DNA from: Ignavibacteriaceae bacterium | GTDB taxonomy: Bacteria > Bacteroidota > Ignavibacteria > Ignavibacteriales > Ignavibacteriaceae | Assembly (NCBI GenBank): GCA_031292465.1 | Contig: JARLHB010000284.1 | Location: 1 to 7,310 of the forward strand | Length of the DNA stretch: 7,310 nucleotides | Direction of reading: 5' to 3' | Shown here: positions 1 through 5,365 of the stretch, one piece after another | Layout of the letters: every line of letters begins with the position of its first letter | Position numbering within the stretch: the first letter of the stretch is position 1 | Translations under genes and position numbers: made by a program | Notes under the pieces: generated by a model | Database searches by the model: none | What the model was told of the DNA's origin: nothing | The model's input: only the letters and a program-made list of their open reading frames with translations

Positions 1-37
1 CTTATTTTTCATAATAATATTGATATTATGCCGGTGA

Positions 38-269
38 ATTACTATTTCATCCAGAGTAAATTATAGACGATACGCCAATATCTTAAATATTATTTGTGCT
101 ATTGGAACCCTGTTTGAGAATTCATCCTATTTTATAACATGCTGCTTATCTAAAAGTAAGGGCATATGCTTATGATCGTTTTTATACTCATGGCATAAAC
201 AGTGCTTATTTTAGAGCTTTTATAAAAATATGCAAAATTGTTCCAGAGGGAAAAACAATTTTGTTTTGA
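38..269 (+). pseudogene. possible frameshifted gene remnant (weak)
   Basis: No intact gene is present in positions 1-290. Two stop-free stretches overlap in different plus-strand frames. One runs from 38 to the TGA at 173-175; the other runs from 138 to the TGA at 267-269. Read across a +1 shift between about 138 and 172, they give one continuous peptide of roughly 75 residues. Its second half has a protein-like composition, for example AYDRFYTHGINSAYFRAF followed by KICKIVPEGKT. No start codon or ribosome binding site is evident, and I do not recognise a family. Each stretch is only about 45 codons, so chance remains a serious alternative in AT-rich DNA. The left end of any such gene would lie outside the window. 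Confidence 0.2.
233..263 (-). terminator. perfect 10-bp inverted repeat, possible terminator of the WYL gene
   Basis: CAAAATTGTT at 233-242 is the exact reverse complement of AACAATTTTG at 254-263, with an 11-nt loop between them. On the minus strand it lies 27 nt past the TAG stop of the regulator gene, and the transcript after it is U/A rich (ATATTTTTATA). The stem is mostly A-T and there is no clean U-run directly after it. As an intrinsic terminator it is therefore weak; a protein-binding site or chance palindrome is possible. Confidence 0.35.
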
Positions 270-290
270 TAATTTAATATTTGTAATTCT

Positions 291-890
291 CTAATATAAT
301 TGTTCAGGCAGGGTTACCCTGAGGATATTAGATAGTAATAATTTCTTTTCTAAGTGCCCCTCGTTGCCTACAACAATCCATTCATTGTTGTCAAGTCTAA
401 AATAAGCTGGCTCAAAGGAAAATTCAAGTTCAGTGTTAATTTCTTTATACTTAACCTTACTGATTAAATGGTTCCTTTTTGCCAGTACCAGTTTTGTAAT
501 TACCGATAATGGCCTTTCACCTTCCTTAAAAAGTAAATCATATAAGTTGTCGGTATGCTTCTTATCTTCTATTAATGTCAAATGCAGAAAGGCTCCCAGA
601 ATATCTCCATAAACGGATGAAGGTAAATTCTCATTTAATTTAAATCCTTTCCGCCCTCTGCTGAATATATGGTCATTTCTGAATTCAGCATCTTTTAGCC
701 ACCTGTTAACTTTAGCTACACTTCTGCCCACATAGTTATTGGCTGGAATGTCGATTTGCCTGAGTTCATCCAGAATCTTTGCCTGGCTAACAGGTTCATT
801 GCTCCTGTCTTCTTTATTGATTTCTAATAATCCTAAGGTAAGATAGGCGAGGTAAGTATTACTGGTCTTCTTTTTTATTTCCATTCCCAT
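291..890 (-). CDS. small WYL-domain-like transcriptional regulator
   Basis: The 199-residue product appears to be a compact DNA-binding regulator acting in the cytoplasm. Residues about 10-88 look like a winged helix-turn-helix region: a predicted helical segment, VSQAKILDEL (34-43), a basic stretch including GRSVAKVNRWL (55-65), and an RGRKGFKL wing-like strand (78-85). Residues about 130-194 fit the WYL domain pattern: an aliphatic helix ending in KRNHLISKVKY, then FEPAYFRLDNNEWIVVG, where W171-I172-V173 stands where WYL is usual, then LLLSNILRVTL. Typical bacterial WYL regulators (BrxR, CapW, DriD) are nearer 300 residues and carry a C-terminal WCX extension; this one ends at the WYL domain. 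The ATG at 888-890 is chosen because AAAAGGGC lies upstream at SD-like distance; an internal ATG two codons later is possible. The stop is TAG. WYL domains bind nucleotides or ssDNA in studied cases. Regulation of the divergent recombination operon is inference. Confidence 0.65.
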   Translation of the reverse strand: MGMEIKKKTSNTYLAYLTLGLLEINKEDRSNEPVSQAKILDELRQIDIPANNYVGRSVAKVNRWLKDAEFRNDHIFSRGRKGFKLNENLPSSVYGDILGAFLHLTLIEDKKHTDNLYDLLFKEGERPLSVITKLVLAKRNHLISKVKYKEINTELEFSFEPAYFRLDNNEWIVVGNEGHLEKKLLLSNILRVTLPEQLY

Positions 891-923
891 AATTGATTGC
901 CCTTTTATTTTAATGTTCTAGTC

Positions 924-952
924 ATAGTACTTGATATCGTCTAATAGTTGAA
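924..952 (-). promoter_or_regulatory. weak candidate promoter for the WYL regulator
   Basis: On the minus strand, TTCAAC (complement of 947-952) is followed after 17 nt by TACTAT (complement of 924-929), 34 nt upstream of the start codon. The boxes match the sigma70 consensus at only 3/6 and 4/6, so the spacing is the main support. A GATATC palindrome (933-938) lies inside the spacer. Confidence 0.22.
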
Positions 953-1342
953 TAAAATTAACTTCAACTTTGAAGCTAATTTTAGCATTGCCGAATTATG
1001 TAACAACTAAAGTGTGCAATTATAATTATTTCCCAGAATATATTTAATGCTCTGAAGCAAATTCATATATTAAAATGTGCAGAAATAATGAAGCAAATCG
1101 CCAGGTAGAAAGATACCGGATTACATCTTAAAGATTACAGATCTCTCCCAATTGTCCCAAACACAGTAATTTCTTAATTCAATATTTTGCCATGCCTCAA
1201 ACCGATAAATAAATTCGGAGAATAACTTGGAAATCAGTCATGTAGTTATCCGATAATTTTCAAATAACCGCGCTCTATAAAAATAACTTAGTCATTATAT
1301 TCTTTATGTAACCAAAACCGTACCCTTAGCCATAAGTGTTAG

Positions 1343-1594
1343 TCAATTATACTACTTCACCTAGTTATTTATAAATCATTAATATTTTATCTATGGATAG
1401 TAACTTTTAAGGAATTATCAGCGGGTATTATTATCACAGGTATTTCGGAGGATATCCTGAAAGTTAAATGCCTTGAATCAGAAAAGCATAAATAGAAGGC
1501 GCTTGAGAATTATGAGGCTAATATTTCTATCCAATATTTTGCCTTCAGAGGGCAGTGTTATTTTCTTGAATTAATTTACAAATTGTTTATGTAA
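1343..1594 (+). pseudogene. possible decayed reading frame with one internal TAG
   Basis: The plus frame from 1343 (just after a TAG) to the TAA at 1592-1594 is 83 codons with only one internal stop, TAG at 1493-1495. In DNA this AT-rich, about six stops would be expected. The part from about 1403 on looks protein-like: TFKELSAGIIITGISEDIL, a charged ESEKHK, the stop, then KALENYEANISIQYFAFRG. No start codon, ribosome binding site or recognisable family is seen. It shares its phase with the gene starting at 2000, but many stops lie between them. It is either gene debris or chance. Confidence 0.22.
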
Positions 1595-1764
1595 GAACTC
1601 TTTAAATATATTAACTAATATTTACAAAACAATTCTGTTTTTACTTACATAATTGCCTTTTGTAGTTTTACAAACGCTTGAAAAAATTAGTGCTATCTAA
1701 TGCGTAAAGATGCCGCAGTGTGTGTCAATATTGTGAGAAAACGCCAGATCATGAAGTTTGTAAA
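1575..1764. repeat. TTTACAAA short repeats, three at exact 46-bp spacing
   Basis: The octamer TTTACAAA starts at 1575, 1621 and 1667, which is two steps of exactly 46 bp. It recurs inverted as TTTGTAAA at 1757-1764. The last direct copy and the inverted copy extend to a shared 10-mer: TTTTACAAAC at 1666-1675 and its reverse complement at 1756-1765. A further partial copy, TTACAAATTG at 1932-1941, matches 1576-1585 over 10 bp. The DNA between copies is not conserved, so this is not an ordinary tandem repeat. Iteron-like protein binding sites or operator sites are possible; AT-rich chance is the alternative. Confidence 0.45.
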
Positions 1765-1776
1765 ATTGTCAATATT
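1723..1776 (+). repeat. TGTCAATATT direct repeat pair
   Basis: The 10-mer TGTCAATATT occurs at 1723-1732 and 1767-1776, starts 44 bp apart. The reverse complement AATATTGACA contains a TTGACA-like word, but no convincing -10 box lies at promoter spacing on the minus strand. It may be a binding site pair. Confidence 0.4.
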
Positions 1777-1786
1777 TCCATTAATA

Positions 1787-1828
1787 ATTATTTAAAAAGC
1801 CTATTTAAAATATTAGGCCTTAAATAAT
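1787..1828. repeat. imperfect inverted repeat (hairpin or palindromic site)
   Basis: The outer arms ATTATTTAA (1787-1795) and TTAAATAAT (1820-1828) are perfect complements. After an AAA/C internal bulge the inner arms GCCTA (1799-1803) and TAGGC (1814-1818) also pair, leaving a 10-nt loop. Fourteen pairs in 42 nt is the strongest secondary-structure candidate in the spacer. There is no T-run on either side, so an intrinsic terminator is unlikely; a dimeric protein-binding site or a structured leader or origin element fits better. Confidence 0.5.
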
Positions 1829-1968
1829 AAAGTATGATGAATGCCGCTTCTGGTATAGGGTCATGGAATTAAAGGAATAAGAATCATGCTGATTAATAAA
1901 CAGTTAAGATAAGCATTTTTTAATTAAGCGCTTACAAATTGCTAAGATATTTCCCGATTATTAATAAC

Positions 1969-1974
1969 TATAAT
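1969..1974 (+). promoter_or_regulatory. candidate -10 box of the recombination operon
   Basis: A perfect TATAAT lies 25 nt upstream of the ATG at 2000, which would give a leader of about 18 nt. No good -35 box sits 17 nt upstream (GATATT at 1946-1951), so it is either an activator-dependent or extended-type promoter, or a chance match in AT-rich DNA. Confidence 0.3.
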
Positions 1975-1999
1975 ATGCAAAAAATGCAAGAAGATATTT

Positions 2000-3094
2000 A
2001 TGGAAGAATTAAAATCAAAAATAACACTGGAAAATTTATTAAAGGACAAACTCCATTGCCTGATAGCAAATAGTATGGAGGCAAGCCAGCCGGTTCTTGA
2101 TTTAATTCAAAAAGAAACCACATTGCTGAAAGATCATTTTCTTCCTATAAGTCAGGCAAGATTCCTGATAAAAGATAGTAAAAGATTGCAGATAGAATTA
2201 AATAATTCCTGCTACTTTCTTAACGCAAATGCCAATGTTCAGCTTGCCGGACAAATAGGCCTGCCATCCGCCTGGGTAAATAATATGATTCAGTCAGAAA
2301 TATCATGGAGGACTGTCGCAATGGCCGAACTTCTTAACAGGCATGTTCAAAACATTACATGTAGGAACGCTTTAGTCAGAACCATAGGGGATGAAGCAAG
2401 AGCCGTATTATCCGGCAGATACACGAGATTAGACAGCCAGCGTCTTTACGTGAGCTTTATAGAAGCTTTACGCAATGCCGGGGCCCGGTTATTTAATGCC
2501 GCAATCAGCGAAGACGGATTAAAAGTTTATTTTTATGGGATTTATGAAAATATATTTGAAGTCCAAACTTCAAACGGAGTAATATATTTAACTGTCGGGG
2601 TAAGATTATCTCATAGCGATTACAGCCTGGGGTATTTAAGTCTGAGGACTTATCTGCTTCAGGTGTTGGGTGCAAACGGACTTGTAATGGAAAACCTCAT
2701 AAAAAATCCTTATCCGGGTACCAGCGCTTCAGGCAATGGTAACGGCCAAAATAATTTACTGCCTGACACCTTGGCCTGTTCATCAAGGATACAGGATATC
2801 TTAAAATACATCTTTAGTAAAAATAGAATATCAGATATTTTATCGAGGGTCAGGAAAGCCCTTGAAACTGAAATCAACTACGCGGACAAAATCAAAACAC
2901 TTGAAAACAGGGTATCCAAAGAAGAAGTAAAAGAGTTAAATAAATTACTGGCTGCAAACAGAGTTGAAGACGGAATTGGAAATACAGATGGCCGAAATCT
3001 ATGGAAACTTGCCCAGGGACTGGCAACCGTCGCAAGAGATAAAGCCGTATCACAAAAAATTAGGCTGGAACAGATCGCGGGAAGTTTATTTTAA
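2000..3094 (+). CDS. DUF932-type phage/plasmid protein
   Basis: The 364-residue product resembles the DUF932 (phage/plasmid-related) family, whose biochemical role is not established. The family pattern appears in order. Residues 72-93 (YFLNANANVQLAGQIGLPSA then WV) match the usual 'alsp.A..QLa.rlgIPa.Y' block. A LLNRHV block follows. Then T128-IGDEARAVLSGRYTRLD-145 matches the hallmark 'RT.dg.vRAvLSdrYr.lDn'. The protein closes with LEQIAGSLF (356-364), like the 'LE..AG.ll' tail of many members. A Gly/Asn/Ser-rich linker near residues 240-252 separates the N-terminal domain from a helical, charged C-terminal part. No signal peptide or membrane segment is seen. It is the first gene of the cluster. 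The ATG at 2000 is the first usable start in the frame (an in-frame TAA is at 1943-1945), but its upstream AAGAAG is a weak Shine-Dalgarno. DUF932 proteins are typical of phages, prophages and plasmids, which is the main reason for calling this a mobile-element region. Confidence 0.75.
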   Translation: MEELKSKITLENLLKDKLHCLIANSMEASQPVLDLIQKETTLLKDHFLPISQARFLIKDSKRLQIELNNSCYFLNANANVQLAGQIGLPSAWVNNMIQSEISWRTVAMAELLNRHVQNITCRNALVRTIGDEARAVLSGRYTRLDSQRLYVSFIEALRNAGARLFNAAISEDGLKVYFYGIYENIFEVQTSNGVIYLTVGVRLSHSDYSLGYLSLRTYLLQVLGANGLVMENLIKNPYPGTSASGNGNGQNNLLPDTLACSSRIQDILKYIFSKNRISDILSRVRKALETEINYADKIKTLENRVSKEEVKELNKLLAANRVEDGIGNTDGRNLWKLAQGLATVARDKAVSQKIRLEQIAGSLF

Positions 3095-3154
3095 CTGCAT
3101 TTAGGGGCTGCCGGCCGGGTCATATTTTTATAAACTCAAAAAGAGAATCGAATT

Positions 3155-4114
3155 ATGAAAACAAATGTAAAATTACCCAGAATTATAACCACAGAAGCCG
3201 GATTGAAAGAATTGTCAATAAATTTTTCAGCATCGCATAACCTGCTGATTCCAACGGCAGTGTTCTACAATAATTATATGGGGCTGATGCCGGTAGAAAT
3301 TATCCTTGACAGCCGGTACGATACCGGAGATAATGATAATAAAGAAAAACATCGAAATGATGATGTATGGTCCGCAGATGGAGGTGAAACATTTTCTCTG
3401 ACAAAACATGCGGTGGACAAGATTGCACTTGCAAGCGGAGTAGCTTTCAAGGATTCCAAAGTCGTAATTAGGGAATTGGACGAGGGAACAAAAAGGGTAG
3501 TATATATTAAGCATAACGTATATTGGGAAAAACCTGACCTGAGCGGAATGATGCAAAGCGGACACTCAACCGGAGAATACAGCTATTATGAAGATATAGC
3601 AAGATTCCGTTATAAACAGGAAACAATTGTGCAGTCGGATATTCTGAAAGACGGGCGGATAATACTTCAGAAAGGCCAGGTGCAGCATAAAAAGGGAGAT
3701 CCTATAAACGACCAGATTGAGAGCCGCAGAAATTTTGCAGGGGCTTTGGCTGAATCAAATGCAAAGATAAGAGCATTTAACGAAGCGATTTGCGAATTTC
3801 CAAAATCCTTTACAAGACAAGAATTACAAAAACCTTTTTTGCTGGTCAGGGTTGCACCGAATATTGAAGGCGCACTCAACGAAAATCCGGAGCTAAGGCC
3901 TCTGTATTCGGCAAATGTACTAGGAATCGGCCACTTAATTTACGGTACGCCACAAACAATGCCGAACCCTGTAATAATTCTTGGCAATAAAGCCGGAACA
4001 GAATCATATGCTTTCACAAAACAGGTACAGGAAATGCCTGCCTGTTCATCGGCTAAAGTTCAGGGCCCGCTTCAATATTCCGGGGGAAAAGAGACCCGGA
4101 AAAAGTCAGCCTGA
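3155..4114 (+). CDS. uncharacterised phage-type protein, possible recombination partner of SbcCD
   Basis: I do not recognise this 319-residue protein with certainty. Two blocks stand out. Residues 80-96, FSLTKHAVDKIALASGV, resemble the 'ALtk.gL.kia.aAGI' block of phage DNA-metabolism proteins. Residues 189-233, around ESRRNFAGALAESNAKIRAF and then FTRQELQKPFLLVRV, resemble the 'AetKAknRAir.al' helix of single-strand annealing or Rad52/RecT-type phage proteins followed by an 'ytkeELkkPF' block. A low-complexity acidic/polar stretch (DTGDNDNKEKHRNDD, about residues 56-70) precedes the first block. The C-terminus is basic (KETRKKSA). There are no membrane segments or signal peptide. It starts 60 nt after the DUF932 gene and ends 36 nt before sbcD, so co-transcription is likely. 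Ribosome binding is weak (AAGAGA 9 nt upstream). A role binding or annealing DNA strands made by SbcCD is inference from the motif pattern and the neighbours only. Confidence 0.6.
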   Translation: MKTNVKLPRIITTEAGLKELSINFSASHNLLIPTAVFYNNYMGLMPVEIILDSRYDTGDNDNKEKHRNDDVWSADGGETFSLTKHAVDKIALASGVAFKDSKVVIRELDEGTKRVVYIKHNVYWEKPDLSGMMQSGHSTGEYSYYEDIARFRYKQETIVQSDILKDGRIILQKGQVQHKKGDPINDQIESRRNFAGALAESNAKIRAFNEAICEFPKSFTRQELQKPFLLVRVAPNIEGALNENPELRPLYSANVLGIGHLIYGTPQTMPNPVIILGNKAGTESYAFTKQVQEMPACSSAKVQGPLQYSGGKETRKKSA

Positions 4115-4150
4115 TAATTCAGTTGTAAAATTTAACCGGCCTGTAAAATA

Positions 4151-5365
4151 ATGGAACTAAAAATAATTCACACAGCCGACTGGCACCTTGACTACGACCC
4201 TGTCAGACTTGCTAAAGCTGAGAATAGCTTAAAGCAGCTTGTAGAGTATTGCAAGAAAGAAACAGTAAACGGGATTATTATTGCCGGGGATATTTGGGAC
4301 AGGCTGCAGCCCTTCGGGGGCAGAAGTGCAGTCAGCCTGTGTTTTGACTACCTTTCGCAATTATCGTCTCTTGTCGGATTTATTTTTATAGATGCGGGCA
4401 ACAGTTCGCACGATCCGGACGGTTCGGTTGTAAAACTTAATAATTATCGCCCTAATATTTGGGCGTTTGAATATAACGTAGCTTTACTGGTCGACCTTAA
4501 AGGATACAGCTACATTGATCTATGCCAGCAGCCAGATTTAGGGCAGGCGGACTCACCGAGCCTTCTTATTTACGGTTTCCCCTATCCGACAAAAGCCAGG
4601 CTTATGGGGCAGGGAAGTATAGATGAAAATAATGTTAATCTCGTTGAACAATTTGAGAAGCTGCTGGGTTACTACGGGATGATTTCAGACCGGCATCCGG
4701 ATACTCCTAAAATTACGGTATATCACGGCAACGTAGCTGGTTCAAAGCTAAGCAAGGGACAGACTATAGCCGGACAGGAAATAATTATCCCTCCTAATTT
4801 GCTTGAACTTACGGGAGCAAATTATTATGCATTGGGACATATCCATATGCCGCAGCAAATTAAATGGAATATGAGCTACAGCGGGAGCCTTTATAATAAA
4901 GATTTCGGAGAGACGGAACAGAAGTATTTTAATTCGGTAAAGATAACCTGTGGAGTCCTGGACGGTGAAGGCCGGGAAACATTCCCGATGGAAATAGAAC
5001 GAATTGCATTTGTCTCATCAAGGCCGATGCTAACCATTGAGGCGGAATTCAGGGGCGGAAAGTTCATCTATGAAAATCACATCCCGGCAAATGCGGAAGT
5101 AAAATTCCGGTACAGTGTAGCGGAAAATGAAAGAGAGCTGGTAACTGCGGACATTTTGAAGGAGCTTAGGAAAAGTTTTAATGAAGATGTTAAAATAGAG
5201 GCCAATGTCATACCGATACAGCGGGAGGCAAGGAGCATAAATATGGCAAAGTGTAAGACCTTACAGGATGAAATAGTTGAATATGGTAAGGTTATTAAAA
5301 ATGAAGCTACCCGGGGAATATTGGAAAAAGCACAATTCCTGCTGGAGAATTATAATGCAGAATAA
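4151..5365 (+). CDS. sbcD: SbcD/Mre11-type metallophosphoesterase nuclease
   Basis: The 404-residue product is the nuclease subunit of an SbcCD (Mre11-Rad50) complex, a metal-dependent exo/endonuclease on DNA ends and hairpins. The calcineurin-type phosphoesterase motifs are in order: D10-W-H12 (motif I), G46-D47-I-W-D50 (motif II), G83-N84-S-S-H87-D88 (motif III), H192-G-N (motif IV) and G229-H230-I-H232 (motif V), followed by YSGSLYNKDFGE. All expected metal ligands are present, so it should be active. Motif III has two extra serines between N84 and H87-D88, whereas the usual motif is GNHD; a GxxSHD form is familiar from phage-type Mre11 proteins. Residues from about 285 form the C-terminal capping region, which ends in a helical segment suited to SbcC binding. 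Length is typical of SbcD. The start has no clear Shine-Dalgarno, so translation may depend on coupling to the upstream gene. The 3' end overlaps sbcC by 11 nt. Confidence 0.9.
   Translation: MELKIIHTADWHLDYDPVRLAKAENSLKQLVEYCKKETVNGIIIAGDIWDRLQPFGGRSAVSLCFDYLSQLSSLVGFIFIDAGNSSHDPDGSVVKLNNYRPNIWAFEYNVALLVDLKGYSYIDLCQQPDLGQADSPSLLIYGFPYPTKARLMGQGSIDENNVNLVEQFEKLLGYYGMISDRHPDTPKITVYHGNVAGSKLSKGQTIAGQEIIIPPNLLELTGANYYALGHIHMPQQIKWNMSYSGSLYNKDFGETEQKYFNSVKITCGVLDGEGRETFPMEIERIAFVSSRPMLTIEAEFRGGKFIYENHIPANAEVKFRYSVAENERELVTADILKELRKSFNEDVKIEANVIPIQREARSINMAKCKTLQDEIVEYGKVIKNEATRGILEKAQFLLENYNAE
5344..5347 (+). promoter_or_regulatory. Shine-Dalgarno of sbcC inside sbcD
   Basis: GGAG lies 7 nt before the ATG at 5355, within the last codons of sbcD. 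It is the only strong Shine-Dalgarno of the operon. It fixes the sbcC start and suggests translational coupling of the two subunits. Confidence 0.65.

Larger units (their letters stand above)
891..1999. other. 1.1-kb AT-rich spacer without an intact gene
   Basis: No open frame with a believable start and ribosome binding site was found here on either strand. The DNA is visibly more AT-rich than the flanking genes and has frequent stops in all frames read. I saw no tRNA-like cloverleaf, rRNA or CRISPR pattern. What it does contain is short repeated words: TTTACAAA, TTAYRTAA, TGTCAATATT, TGAAGCAAAT at 1053 and 1089, and TTAGTCA-TTATA at 1288 and 1339. It also contains a perfect AGGATATCCT palindrome (1449-1458), an imperfect inverted repeat (1787-1828) and a stop-interrupted frame (1343-1594). 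It separates the divergent regulator and recombination operon, so it may hold both promoters and operator sites, or an origin-like region. Confidence 0.7.

Noticed and set aside
1493..1495. In-frame TAG read as a recoded sense codon (pyrrolysine or phage stop reassignment)
   Set aside because: The regulator gene itself ends in TAG at a natural domain end, the intact operon genes contain no internal TAG, and the surrounding frame has other stops, including TAA.
1700..1795. 31-codon plus-strand open frame in the spacer
   Set aside because: It is short, has no ribosome binding site, no recognisable motif and overlaps the repeat cluster; chance is likely.
891..1999. CRISPR array, tRNA or insertion sequence in the spacer
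   Set aside because: The repeats are only 8-10 bp with unconserved intervals, no cloverleaf was found, and there is no transposase frame or matching terminal inverted repeats.
3104..3120. GC-rich CCGGCCGG stretch between the first two operon genes, considered as a terminator
   Set aside because: It does not form a stem with a loop of usable size and the following T-run is interrupted; the gap is better read as an ordinary operon spacer.
3227..3565. Antisense open frame of 112 codons inside the 319-aa gene
   Set aside because: It lies entirely opposite a well-supported gene, its composition is rich in C, I, F and H as expected of a shadow frame, and it has no ribosome binding site.
2774..4050. 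11-bp word GCCTGTTCATC at 2774 and 4040, both encoding part of ACSS
   Set aside because: It is a single short match within two coding regions with different surroundings; coincidence is enough.
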